Assembly (NCBI RefSeq): GCF_024599655.1
Contig: NZ_CP102247.1
Coordinates: 4,340,001-4,404,000 of the forward strand
Source of the DNA: Enterobacter asburiae
GTDB lineage: Bacteria > Pseudomonadota > Gammaproteobacteria > Enterobacterales > Enterobacteriaceae
Direction of reading: 5' to 3'
DNA length: 64,000 nucleotides
In this document: positions 28,523-37,225 of the stretch, piece after piece
Numbering within the stretch: position 1 is the first letter of the stretch
Layout: every line of letters starts with the position of its first letter
Program-made: the position numbers and the translations under genes
Notes under the pieces: model-generated
What the model was told of the DNA's origin: nothing
Database searches by the model: none
The model's input: the letters and a program-made list of their open reading frames with translations, nothing else

Positions 28523-29534
28523 GGCCACGGATCCCCTTAATGATGCTGACAAAGCGCGGCGACTGGACGATCAGCACGCAGAGCACGACCACCGCCTTCA
28601 CCACCTGGTTAAGCTCCGGCTGGAATCCCGAAAGCAGGATCCCGGTGTTCATGCCCTGAATGATCAGGGCACCTATCACCGAGAGCAGCAGGTTAAAGCG
28701 CCCGCCCATCAGCGATCCTCCGCCGATCACCACCGCGAGGATCGCGTCCAGCTCCAGCCAGAGTCCCGCGTTGTTGGCGTCGGCCCCGCGAATATCCGCC
28801 GCGACGATGATCCCGGCAATGGCGGCGCACACGCCGCTCAGCACGTAGGTCAGCATCACCATCAGCCGGGTGTTGACCCCGGCGTTGCGCGCGGCGCGGA
28901 TGTTGATCCCGACGGCCTCAATGAACATGCCCAGCGCCGTTTTGCGGGTGAAGAGCCAAAAGACAACGAGCGTGGCCAGGGCAATAATTACCGGCGTCGG
29001 GAAGAACAGAAGGTTGCCGCTACCGAGCCACGCCAGGCTCGGGGAGTTAAAGGTGACAATTTGTCCGGAGGTAATCAGCTGCGCCACGCCGCGCCCGGCC
29101 ACCATTAAGATAAGGGTGGCGACAAAGGGCTGAATTTTCAGCACCGCCACCAGAATGCCGTTCCATAATCCAGCCAGCACGCCGGTGCCTAAGGCCGCCA
29201 GCAGGACCACCGGCAGGCTGTGTCCGGCCACGGTCATGGAGGCGGCCGTAGCCCCGGCAATAGCCATCACCGCGCCGACGGAGAGGTCAATCCCACCGGT
29301 GGCGATGACCAGCGTCATCCCGATGGCCAGCAGCGCCACCGGCGCGGCACGGTTCAGGATGTCTATCGGGCTGCCAAACAGGCGGCCATCCTGCACGATA
29401 ATCTGGAAAAAATGCGGCGCGACCAGGCTATCCACCAGCAGCACCACCAGCAGCGCCGCGATTTGCGGCGTGCCGGTCGGCCAGCTAAAGCGGCGCTTTG
29501 ACTCACCGGTTTGCGAAAGCGAACGGGGCATCAC
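28509..29534 (-). CDS. ytfT: Galactofuranose ABC transporter permease YtfT
   Basis: 341-aa RbsC-type permease with the motif TGGIDLSVGAVMAI, close to E. coli YtfT throughout. The start is GTG at 29534 with AGGAG six bases upstream, followed at once by an ATG; E. coli YtfT also begins Met-Met. It pairs with YjfF as the second membrane subunit and starts 10 nt after the ytfR stop. Confidence 0.96.
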   Translation of the reverse strand: MMPRSLSQTGESKRRFSWPTGTPQIAALLVVLLVDSLVAPHFFQIIVQDGRLFGSPIDILNRAAPVALLAIGMTLVIATGGIDLSVGAVMAIAGATAASMTVAGHSLPVVLLAALGTGVLAGLWNGILVAVLKIQPFVATLILMVAGRGVAQLITSGQIVTFNSPSLAWLGSGNLLFFPTPVIIALATLVVFWLFTRKTALGMFIEAVGINIRAARNAGVNTRLMVMLTYVLSGVCAAIAGIIVAADIRGADANNAGLWLELDAILAVVIGGGSLMGGRFNLLLSVIGALIIQGMNTGILLSGFQPELNQVVKAVVVLCVLIVQSPRFVSIIKGIRGHDKT

Positions 29535-29544
29535 GATTCACTCC

Positions 29545-31047
29545 TTACGCCGCGATGGCATTCATGATTGCCGGAACGGACAGCTTATCCAGCGGGATCT
29601 CTGCCACCTGTTTGCGATCGCGCATGATGATGACGCGATCGGCATAGCCCACCAGCTCTTCCAGCTCGGACGAAATGACCAGCAGCGCCAGACCGTCCGC
29701 GCACAGCGTTTCGATCAGACGAATAATTTCAGCGTGCGCACCCACGTCAATGCCGCGCGTTGGTTCGTCGAGGATCAGGAACTGGGGTTTGGTCAGCAGC
29801 CAGCGCGAGAGGAGAACCTTCTGCTGGTTACCGCCGGAAAGAAATTCAATAGGCTGTTCCGCGCTCGGCGTGCGGATGCCGAGCTGGCGGATAAAGCGCT
29901 CGGCTATGGCGTTTTGCTCTTTTCGTGGGATAGGCCTTAACCAGCCGCGCTGCGCCTGCAGCGCCAGAATGATATTTTCCCGCACCGAGGCCGCGGCGAT
30001 AATGCCGTCCGTTTTCCGGTCTTCCGGGCAGAAGCCGACGCCCAGACACGATGCCTGATGCGGCGATCGCAGGGTTTGCGGTTTGCCCTTGATCAGCGCG
30101 CTGCCGCTGTCGGCTGGCTTGATCCCGAAGATCACCTCAGCGGTTTCGGTCCGGCCGGATCCCAGCAGGCCCGCCAGGCCGACAATTTCGCCCGGGCGGA
30201 CTTCCAGGTTAAACGGGGAAATCACCCCTTTCTTGCCGTAATCGCTGAAGGCGGCGACCGGTTTCTCGCTCAGCAGCGTGCGCCCTGCGCGCTGGAGGGC
30301 GTTGGTTTCCAGCTCGCGGCCCAGCATCATTTTGACCAGCTCAATCTGCGGCAGCTCGCGGGTTTCGCGGCAGCCGACAAAGCTGCCGTTGCGCAGCACC
30401 GTAATGCGATCGCTTACCTCATAAACCTGATCGAGGAAGTGGGTAACGAAGATCAGGCTGACGCCCTGATCGCGCAGCTGGCGCATCAGGGTAAAGAGCA
30501 TCTCCACTTCCTGGGTATCGAGGCTGGCGGTGGGTTCGTCGAGGATGAGGACCTTCGCGGAGAGATCGATCGCGCGACAAATGGCGACGATCTGCTGCAT
30601 CGCCACGGAAAAGCGGTTCAGCGGCTCGCGGACGTCGAGGGAGAAGCCGTACGATTCCATCAGCTTTGTCGCCCGCGCTTCCATCTCTTTGCGGCGCAGC
30701 AGGCCAAAACGGCGTGGCTCACGGCCAATAAACAGGTTATCCGCCACCGACATGTTCGGCAGCAGGTTCACTTCCTGGTACACCGTCCCGATCCCCAGCT
30801 GTTGGGCATGGGCGGTATTTTTTGGCGAAATGGCGTTGCCTTCCAGCCAGATGGTGCCGCGATCGGCGTGATAAACGCCGGTGAGGGATTTAATCAGCGT
30901 CGATTTTCCCGCGCCGTTCTCGCCCAGCAGCGCCATAATCTCACCGCGCCGGAGGCTGAAATCAACGCTATCCAGCGCCTTTACGCCGGGAAAGAATTTA
31001 CTCAAGCCCTCTGTGCGGAGGATTTCCTGGTGTTGTTCAGTTTTCAT
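29545..31047 (-). CDS. ytfR: Galactofuranose ABC transporter ATP-binding protein YtfR
   Basis: 500 aa, the E. coli length, with two fused ABC ATPase domains. The first has Walker A GENGAGKST and Walker B VLILDEPTASLD. The second has a degenerate Walker A-like GLLGSGRTE, the signature SGGNQQKV and Walker B FLILDEPTRGID. It energises import by YtfT/YjfF. It is separated from ytfQ by 139 nt containing a double palindromic repeat. Confidence 0.97.
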   Translation of the reverse strand: MKTEQHQEILRTEGLSKFFPGVKALDSVDFSLRRGEIMALLGENGAGKSTLIKSLTGVYHADRGTIWLEGNAISPKNTAHAQQLGIGTVYQEVNLLPNMSVADNLFIGREPRRFGLLRRKEMEARATKLMESYGFSLDVREPLNRFSVAMQQIVAICRAIDLSAKVLILDEPTASLDTQEVEMLFTLMRQLRDQGVSLIFVTHFLDQVYEVSDRITVLRNGSFVGCRETRELPQIELVKMMLGRELETNALQRAGRTLLSEKPVAAFSDYGKKGVISPFNLEVRPGEIVGLAGLLGSGRTETAEVIFGIKPADSGSALIKGKPQTLRSPHQASCLGVGFCPEDRKTDGIIAAASVRENIILALQAQRGWLRPIPRKEQNAIAERFIRQLGIRTPSAEQPIEFLSGGNQQKVLLSRWLLTKPQFLILDEPTRGIDVGAHAEIIRLIETLCADGLALLVISSELEELVGYADRVIIMRDRKQVAEIPLDKLSVPAIMNAIAA

Positions 31048-31054
31048 ATGTCCT

Positions 31055-31178
31055 CCCCTCACCCTGACCCTCTCCCCGGAGGGGAGAGGGGACTATTCGT
31101 GCCAGTCTATAAATTTCTGCCCAAACCGCCCTTTTCCCTCTCCCCTCCGGGGAGAGGGCTAGGGTGAGGGGTGAGGGG
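31055..31178. repeat. Double palindromic C/G-rich repeat, copy 3, inside the ytfQ-ytfR gap
   Basis: Two inverted units (31055-31091 and 31136-31171), plus an extra TGAGGGG, around a roughly 45-nt spacer. The unit pattern is CCCCTCACCC-tga-CCCTCTCCCC-GGA-GGGGAGAGGGG. It occupies most of the gap between ytfQ and ytfR. Confidence 0.85.
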
Positions 31179-31186
31179 CGCGAGTC

Positions 31187-32143
31187 TTAGTAGCCCATAT
31201 TTTTCTTCTTCTCTAACTCTTCTTTCGCCGTGTCAGGCAGGTAGAGCGTGGACTTGGTGACCGTCACCTTCTCAGGCATCGTGCCGTCTTTCTTGAATTT
31301 CTCCAGCGCGTCGAATGCCGGGCCCGCCATGTTTGGCGTCAGCTCCACGCTGGCGTTGGCTTCGCCGTCGATCATCGCTTTATAGATGTCCGGCACGCCG
31401 TCGATAGAGCCGGTGAGGATATCTTTGCCCGGCTTCAGGCCCGCTTCTTTAATCGCCTGAATCGCACCGATCACCATGTCATCGTTGTGGGCGTAAACCA
31501 TGCAGATGTTCTTGCCGTTGTTTTCAGCCTTAATGAAGCTCTCCATGACCTCTTTACCTTTACTACGCGTAAAGTCGCCGGACTGAGAGCGGATGATCTT
31601 GATGTTTGGCGCTTTAGCGATGGCTTCAGCAAAGCCTTTTTTACGGTCGATGGCCACGCTCGCGCCGACGGTGCCCTGCAGCTCAACGACGTTACACGGC
31701 TTGCCGTCAACCTGCTTCACCAGCCAGTCGCCAATCAATTGCCCTTCAAGCACGTTGTTGGCGGTGACGGTGGTCATATAGAGGGATTTGTCTTTGACGT
31801 CGATGGAACGGTCGAGCAGGAAGACCGGGATCTCAGCGTCTTTCGCTTCCTTCAGGACGGGTTCCCAGCCGGTCGCCACGACGGGTGCAATAAAGATGGC
31901 ATCCACGCCCTGGGCGATAAAGGAGCGCACGGCTTTGATCTGATTCTCTTGTTTTTGCTGACCATCGGCGATTTTCAGGGTAATGCCGCGTTTCTGAGCC
32001 TCGCTTTTCGCCACGTTGGTTTCTGCCGCTCGCCAGCCAGATTCAGAGCCGACTTGCGAAAAACCTACGGTTAAGGGAGCGGCCATCGCCATAGACGACA
32101 TGGCTGCCGAAACTGCTGTGACCAGGAGTAAGCGCTTCCACAT
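31187..32143 (-). CDS. ytfQ: Galactofuranose ABC transporter substrate-binding protein YtfQ
   Basis: 318-aa periplasmic binding protein, the E. coli length, with a signal peptide (MWKRLLLVTAVSAAMSSMAMAA). It matches E. coli YtfQ across its whole length (LTVGFSQVGSESGWRAAETN at the mature start). YtfQ binds galactofuranose. The frame is open to 32269, but the ATG at 32143 starts the signal peptide. First gene of ytfQRT-yjfF. Confidence 0.97.
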   Translation of the reverse strand: MWKRLLLVTAVSAAMSSMAMAAPLTVGFSQVGSESGWRAAETNVAKSEAQKRGITLKIADGQQKQENQIKAVRSFIAQGVDAIFIAPVVATGWEPVLKEAKDAEIPVFLLDRSIDVKDKSLYMTTVTANNVLEGQLIGDWLVKQVDGKPCNVVELQGTVGASVAIDRKKGFAEAIAKAPNIKIIRSQSGDFTRSKGKEVMESFIKAENNGKNICMVYAHNDDMVIGAIQAIKEAGLKPGKDILTGSIDGVPDIYKAMIDGEANASVELTPNMAGPAFDALEKFKKDGTMPEKVTVTKSTLYLPDTAKEELEKKKNMGY

Positions 32144-32214
32144 ATGAACGTCCTCGTAGGGTGAGTTATTGTTGGTTAAAAGATGTTCTGCGGAATGACT
32201 ATAGCCCATGAAAT

Positions 32215-32235
32215 ATGTAACGAATTGCGTTACAT
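32215..32235. promoter_or_regulatory. Palindrome at the ytfQ promoter
   Basis: ATGTAACG-AATTG-CGTTACAT is an 8-bp inverted repeat with a 5-base spacer, 72 nt before the ytfQ ATG. It overlaps the region where the -35 element would sit relative to a TATAGT (32198-32203). A candidate operator; the binding protein is unknown. The remaining 309-nt ytfQ-ppa gap holds the ppa promoter and nothing else I can identify. Confidence 0.55.
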
Positions 32236-32406
32236 CACACTTCAGAAAAGTGAATAAAACGTTAATCACAAGTTTGTAATCGCTTTCATTTCGCCATGAA
32301 AAAAGCGGCTGAGTTTATGGATTTTCCTGTCATGGAATCGGTCTGAAAAGTGGAGAAAGCTGGGAGAGAAAGCGAAAACAGGCGGAGACATTCAGCGCGA
32401 GTTGGC

Positions 32407-32412
32407 TATAAT
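32407..32412 (+). promoter_or_regulatory. ppa -10 element
   Basis: A perfect TATAAT preceded by TTGGC lies 41 nt before the ppa start. No good -35 element is seen at 17 bp. Confidence 0.55.
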
Positions 32413-32452
32413 ACCTGCCACTTGTTTACCATCCATTTTAAAGGACACCGAC

Positions 32453-32983
32453 ATGAGCTTACTCAACGTCCCAGCGGGTAAAGAACTGCCAGAAGACATC
32501 TACGTAGTTATCGAAATCCCGGCTAACGCAGATCCGATCAAATACGAAGTGGACAAAGAGAGCGGCGCCCTGTTCGTAGACCGTTTCATGTCTACCGCGA
32601 TGTTCTATCCGTGCAACTACGGTTACATCAACCACACCCTGTCTCTGGACGGTGACCCGGTTGACGTGCTGGTCCCAACGCCATACCCACTGGAGCCAGG
32701 CTCCGTCATTCGCTGCCGTCCAGTTGGCGTGCTGAAAATGACCGACGAATCCGGTGAAGATGCGAAGCTGGTTGCGGTACCGCACACCAAGCTGAGCAAA
32801 GAATACGATCACATCAAAGATGTGAACGACCTGCCAGAGCTGCTGAAAGCGCAGATCACTCACTTCTTCGAGCACTACAAAGACCTCGAAAAAGGCAAGT
32901 GGGTTAAAGTTGACGGCTGGGACAACGCAGAAGCGGCGAAAGCAGAAATCATCGCCTCTTTCGAACGCGCTGCTAAGAAGTAA
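32453..32983 (+). CDS. ppa: Inorganic pyrophosphatase
   Basis: 176-aa essential cytoplasmic hexamer that hydrolyses pyrophosphate to two phosphates; same length as E. coli Ppa. The active-site signature DGDPVDVLV is present, together with the substrate-contact segment PCNYGYINHTLS. AAAGGA precedes the ATG. Codon use looks strongly biased to common codons, as expected for a highly expressed gene. Confidence 0.98.
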   Translation: MSLLNVPAGKELPEDIYVVIEIPANADPIKYEVDKESGALFVDRFMSTAMFYPCNYGYINHTLSLDGDPVDVLVPTPYPLEPGSVIRCRPVGVLKMTDESGEDAKLVAVPHTKLSKEYDHIKDVNDLPELLKAQITHFFEHYKDLEKGKWVKVDGWDNAEAAKAEIIASFERAAKK

Positions 32984-33005
32984 TTCTTACTGCCGATCAA
33001 AAAAA

Positions 33006-33028
33006 GCCCCGCGAGTCGGGGCTTTTTT
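33006..33028 (+). terminator. ppa terminator
   Basis: GCCCCG-cgagt-CGGGGC followed by TTTTTT and preceded by an A-tract, so it could also act in the other direction. Confidence 0.9.
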
Positions 33029-33063
33029 GTGGCTGGAGCGCAGCGCCACCCGGCAAGAGGCGC

Positions 33064-33102
33064 AAAAAAACAACGCCACCTCACGGTGGCGTTGTTTTTT
33101 TT
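33064..33102 (-). terminator. tamA-tamB-ytfP terminator, bidirectional
   Basis: CAACGCCACC-tcac-GGTGGCGTTG, a 10-bp perfect stem with an A-tract on one side and a T-tract on the other. It abuts the ytfP stop. Confidence 0.9.
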
Positions 33103-33446
33103 CAGTACTGGTCTCTGTCTAACCAGTTACCGCTTACAATCCGCGTTAACCCTTCGACCGGACGCTGATAGACATACATCCACGCACTTCCGTACGGCGT
33201 CTGGATCAACTGGCGTGCGTATTCACCGCCCCTGGTGCGCAAGGCATCAAGTTCGGCAAGCGTCGCGTTATCAATACGATAGACTTCACCCTGTACTGTT
33301 CCTTCGCCCGGAACCGCGCCTGGATAGTGGCCCAGGCTGTACAACTGGTAGTTCTCGATATTGTAATTCCCCAGCAGCAGGGCATTGGTCATCCAGTGAC
33401 TGTTGCCTTGCTTGGTTCGTAAACTGCCGTAGACAAATATTCGCAT
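33102..33446 (-). CDS. ytfP: Gamma-glutamylcyclotransferase-like protein YtfP
   Basis: 114 aa (E. coli 113). The GGCT-fold signature VYGSLR at the N-terminus (FVYGSLRTKQGN) and GEVYRI are present. The biochemical role is not well established. It starts 2 nt after the tamB stop, completing a tamA-tamB-ytfP unit. The chpSB toxin-antitoxin pair that lies between ytfP and ppa in K-12 is absent here. Confidence 0.94.
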   Translation of the reverse strand: MRIFVYGSLRTKQGNSHWMTNALLLGNYNIENYQLYSLGHYPGAVPGEGTVQGEVYRIDNATLAELDALRTRGGEYARQLIQTPYGSAWMYVYQRPVEGLTRIVSGNWLDRDQY

Positions 33447-33448
33447 TG

Positions 33449-36400
33449 CTAAAACTCAAACTGATAGAGCAGATCAAGTGCCTGGTCTACGCCGGACACT
33501 GCTTCCAGATATAGCTTAGGCATCAGGCGATAGCGTAACGTGAGTGTTGCCAGTGAGTCAAAGATCCCCACACCATATTTTACCTGCAGACCCGGCAGCA
33601 CATAGCCGCTGACCACCACCTGCGAGGAGTCACCCACGCCCTCGGTGTCCAGCGCCAGATTGCTTACGCCGAACGTCTCGCCGATTTTACCCACAACCTG
33701 CCCACTTTGTGCAACCCCCAGACCCACTAACATCGAGGTCATCGCCGCGCTGTCGCTTTGTCCGCTGTTCAGACCTTGTCCACGCAGCAGATAAGAGAGA
33801 GCTTCCTGCTGCGACATCGCCGGGTCAGAGAAGATCTCCGCCTTCGGCTCGTCAGCAGAACCGGTGACGCGAACGCCAGCAATGACGTCGTCTTCCGTCG
33901 CTTCCGGGTTACGAATCGCTTCGATGTTCAACAGGGGCTGATCCGGTGGACCGGAGAATAAAAGCTCGCCTTTGCGCACAATCAGATCCTGACCATAGGC
34001 GTGGAAACGCCCTTGAGGGATAGTGATCTGCCCGTTCAGGCCAAGCCCTTGTTTATCCTGCGCCACCTTCAGGTCGCCCGTGAGCCTCGCCTTCAGCCCA
34101 AACGCATCCAACCGCACGTTATTCCCCACGTGCACGATAAGGTTACTATTAATCGGTATGCCAGCGCTCTTCTGTTCGACAGGTTTCAGATTTTCATTGA
34201 GCATAACTTCATCACTTGAGACGCCGACCGCACTTTCCGGCACGTCGTGAACCACGATGCGCGCCCACGGTACGTCGACGCGTCCGTCAAGCGTGAAGAG
34301 GCTTGGCGTGGCTTCAAAGACCACATCAGGCGAGACGTCCAGGCGCACCATCGGCGGTACGGTGATGCGTACCCGGCTCCCCTTCGCCGCGATGCGGGCG
34401 CGCCAGTTATCGATCTGGCTCCAGTCCGCGTCGCCGCTCAGGTTGATTTGCCCCTGCTGGGTGAGCACCGAGCCGCTCAGCGTCGAGCTCATGCCGTTGA
34501 AGTTCATCGCAATCTGGCTGGGCTGCATATCGAACGGCATGAAGTTGCCGTCGATATCCACGCCGCTGAGGCGCAGCTGGCCGAACAGCTGCGGGCTTTG
34601 CACGTTGCCGGCCAGGCGCAGGTTAGCGTTCACCATGCCCTCTGCTTTTTCCCCGCGCGCGAAAATCGGGTTCACCATCGCCAGGTTGAAGTTACGAATG
34701 TTGACGTTGCCGCCCAGATTACGCCGTCCCTGCGGATCGGTAATCTGGACCTGCCCGTCCAGCTGACCGTTGTTGGTCAGGCGGATTGTCCACCCCAGCT
34801 GTGCGCGATTGTTATGCAGGTCAGCACTCAGGTTCAGGGTGTCGAACGCTACCGGAAGCGGCGCATCGTTGACCTCCTGCGTCACCTTCACGTTACGCCC
34901 GGACAGCGTGACGCTGCCCTGCGGCAGCCCCTCTTTGGTGGTGTCCCAGGCCACATCGGCCTTCCCGCTGAAGACGCCGCTGGCCTGGGTCGTGTCCGGC
35001 ATAAACGGCTTCAGCATCGCCAGATCGAAGCGGTTGAGGTTGATCTGCGCGCGTCCTTCCGCACCCGCATCAATGGTCTGCGGCACGCACAGCTCCGCAT
35101 TCGGGTTGGTCCAGCAGTGTGGCCCAATGCTGATCTTCTGCTCGGCGTTGCGGTAGTCCAGCGCGATGGAGCGCGACAGCGCCAGCGGCCCGACCGGGGT
35201 GTTGAAGCGGGTGTTGTCCAGCGTTCCTTTCCAGCGTTCTTCCTTGCGGTCAAAGCTGCCGGTCAGGTGCAGCTGGCCGGAGACCGGCTCGCCCTGCACG
35301 CGCAGCTGGAGATCGTGCTGCTTCTCGTTCCCTTTGGCGTCCAGGGTGACCAGGTTAATGTTCACGTCCGGCTGAGAAATGCGCTCCACGCGCAGGTTCA
35401 GGTTACCGCCGATCTGATCGGTGGATTTCACATCCCCTTCCACGCGAACGCGGGCCACGCTCAGCTCCTGCCAGCGCAGGTTATTGGCGGTAATGTCCGC
35501 CAGCAGCTGCGGCGCGTCGACCGTGCCGCGCACCTTCACCAGCCCTTTCGCGGTGCCGCCCAGACCCGGCAGGGCGTTATCCAGATTCGGCGCGTCGATG
35601 GTGGCGTCAAGATTGAGATCTTTTACCCCCAGCTCGCCTTTGATATCCGCCGTGTTGCGGCCCAACGCCACGTGCAGACCCGGGATAACCCACTGCAGAT
35701 AGCTGTTGCCTTTCACCGAACCTTCAACGTTAACCTTGTTCTGCTTCACGTTGCCGGTGAGCTTAATTTCCGGCACGTCCATCTGCCACGTGCCGCCGTA
35801 CAGGCTGCCGCGGGTTTTGATCAGGCCATCCAGTTTTGACGGCCAGTCCGGCACCTCTTTGGCGGTGTTAATGCCCGTCAGCTTCAGCTCGCCGCGCCAG
35901 CTGATCGCCTGCTGCCAGTCGAGCAGCGCGGTCAGCTCGGTTTTGCCCTCCAGCGCCGCGACGGTCAGCTTGTCGAGGTTGACCTGCTGTTCGTTGCCCT
36001 TCGCATCCAGCGTGATGTTCGCGGGCGGTACGCCCTGCCCCTTCACCGCGGTGCGGAACGAAAGCGTGTAGTCGGTCATCTTGCCGCTCAGCTTTAGCTT
36101 CAGGTCATCGGCCTGGAACTGCTTTTCGCCGGTGAACGGCCAGGAAAGCTGCTTGCTGACAACCTCAAGATTGAGCGGTAGCCCGGCTTCCGCCAGCTGC
36201 GTTTGCGCGCGCAGGACCATGTCCACCGGGCCGGAGAGATTGACCCCGACGTCCAGCTTCTCGCGCAGCGCCCCGCCCACTTTGACCTTCACCTTTTCGC
36301 CTTTCAGCGGATCGATGTTTAGCGCGCTGTTCAGCGTAATATCCACGGGCCAGCTGTCGCGCAGCAGCGCATTCCCCGATGCATTCACCGAGCCCTGATT

Positions 36401-37225
36401 GGTGTCGATATCCAGCGCGTCGAGCTTCATGCTGCCGTCAATGCTGCTGACTTTCAGCAGCATTGTGTAGACCGTCAGATCGGTATCGCCGGTCAGGCGC
36501 AGCTGCTCGCCTTTGAACTCCTCAATGTTGAGGTTCAGCGGCAGGTGAACGTCGGTCATTTCCGGCAGGACAGGCTTCGAGAAGAGATCTTTCAGCGTTT
36601 CGCCCAGCGGCTTCTCTTCCGGCTGCGGGTTCTGGATCTTCGGCTCGACGATCTCCTCCTGCGCCACGTCGGCCACCTTCGGCAGCGCGATCAGCAAGCC
36701 CTGCAGGGACGTAGGCGTCAGGGTGAGGTTTTTCTCCTGCCAGCGCAGGCCGGAGGTGAAATCCATCACGGACACGGTGGTGTCGTCGATTTTGATATTG
36801 ACGTTATCCAGCGCCACCCGATAGAGCGCGATCGGGTACGGCGTGGAGAGATTCAGAGGGCCGCTGTCCTCTTCCTCGACCGGCGCAGACTTCGGCATTT
36901 TTTTCGAATCTATCGCCACGTTGACGTCTTTAAGCGACAGATCGTTGACGCAGAGCTTGCTGTCACGCAGGCAGCCCAGCTTCACCGCGAGATGGAACTC
37001 CCCGGCGTTCACCGCCACGCCCGGCTGCTCGTAGCGGATGTTCTTCAGACGCAGATCGCGCCAGCCGCCCGTCACCTGACCAATCTCCAGCCCCGGCACC
37101 CAGCGGTTCGCAGCGTTAAACAGCAGATGCAGCCCGGTCGTCGTTCCCACCAGAAACGCCACCGTACCGAGCAGCAGCACGATAAAAATCAGCACCCCGA
37201 GGCTTATTTTCTTCCATAAACTCAT
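33449..37225 (-). CDS. tamB: Translocation and assembly module subunit TamB
   Basis: 1258 aa (E. coli 1259). An N-terminal inner-membrane anchor (about residues 8-29) is followed by a very long periplasmic beta-rich region and the C-terminal DUF490 domain, which ends in LDLLYQFEF. With TamA it spans the envelope; roles in outer-membrane protein insertion and in phospholipid transport have been reported. The ATG overlaps the tamA stop by 4 nt (ATGA). Confidence 0.97.
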   Translation of the reverse strand: MSLWKKISLGVLIFIVLLLGTVAFLVGTTTGLHLLFNAANRWVPGLEIGQVTGGWRDLRLKNIRYEQPGVAVNAGEFHLAVKLGCLRDSKLCVNDLSLKDVNVAIDSKKMPKSAPVEEEDSGPLNLSTPYPIALYRVALDNVNIKIDDTTVSVMDFTSGLRWQEKNLTLTPTSLQGLLIALPKVADVAQEEIVEPKIQNPQPEEKPLGETLKDLFSKPVLPEMTDVHLPLNLNIEEFKGEQLRLTGDTDLTVYTMLLKVSSIDGSMKLDALDIDTNQGSVNASGNALLRDSWPVDITLNSALNIDPLKGEKVKVKVGGALREKLDVGVNLSGPVDMVLRAQTQLAEAGLPLNLEVVSKQLSWPFTGEKQFQADDLKLKLSGKMTDYTLSFRTAVKGQGVPPANITLDAKGNEQQVNLDKLTVAALEGKTELTALLDWQQAISWRGELKLTGINTAKEVPDWPSKLDGLIKTRGSLYGGTWQMDVPEIKLTGNVKQNKVNVEGSVKGNSYLQWVIPGLHVALGRNTADIKGELGVKDLNLDATIDAPNLDNALPGLGGTAKGLVKVRGTVDAPQLLADITANNLRWQELSVARVRVEGDVKSTDQIGGNLNLRVERISQPDVNINLVTLDAKGNEKQHDLQLRVQGEPVSGQLHLTGSFDRKEERWKGTLDNTRFNTPVGPLALSRSIALDYRNAEQKISIGPHCWTNPNAELCVPQTIDAGAEGRAQINLNRFDLAMLKPFMPDTTQASGVFSGKADVAWDTTKEGLPQGSVTLSGRNVKVTQEVNDAPLPVAFDTLNLSADLHNNRAQLGWTIRLTNNGQLDGQVQITDPQGRRNLGGNVNIRNFNLAMVNPIFARGEKAEGMVNANLRLAGNVQSPQLFGQLRLSGVDIDGNFMPFDMQPSQIAMNFNGMSSTLSGSVLTQQGQINLSGDADWSQIDNWRARIAAKGSRVRITVPPMVRLDVSPDVVFEATPSLFTLDGRVDVPWARIVVHDVPESAVGVSSDEVMLNENLKPVEQKSAGIPINSNLIVHVGNNVRLDAFGLKARLTGDLKVAQDKQGLGLNGQITIPQGRFHAYGQDLIVRKGELLFSGPPDQPLLNIEAIRNPEATEDDVIAGVRVTGSADEPKAEIFSDPAMSQQEALSYLLRGQGLNSGQSDSAAMTSMLVGLGVAQSGQVVGKIGETFGVSNLALDTEGVGDSSQVVVSGYVLPGLQVKYGVGIFDSLATLTLRYRLMPKLYLEAVSGVDQALDLLYQFEF

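Noticed and set aside
34247..35839. 530-aa open frame on the plus strand opposite tamB
   Set aside because: Antisense to tamB, with the same low-complexity His/Arg/Val composition as other shadow frames in the window.
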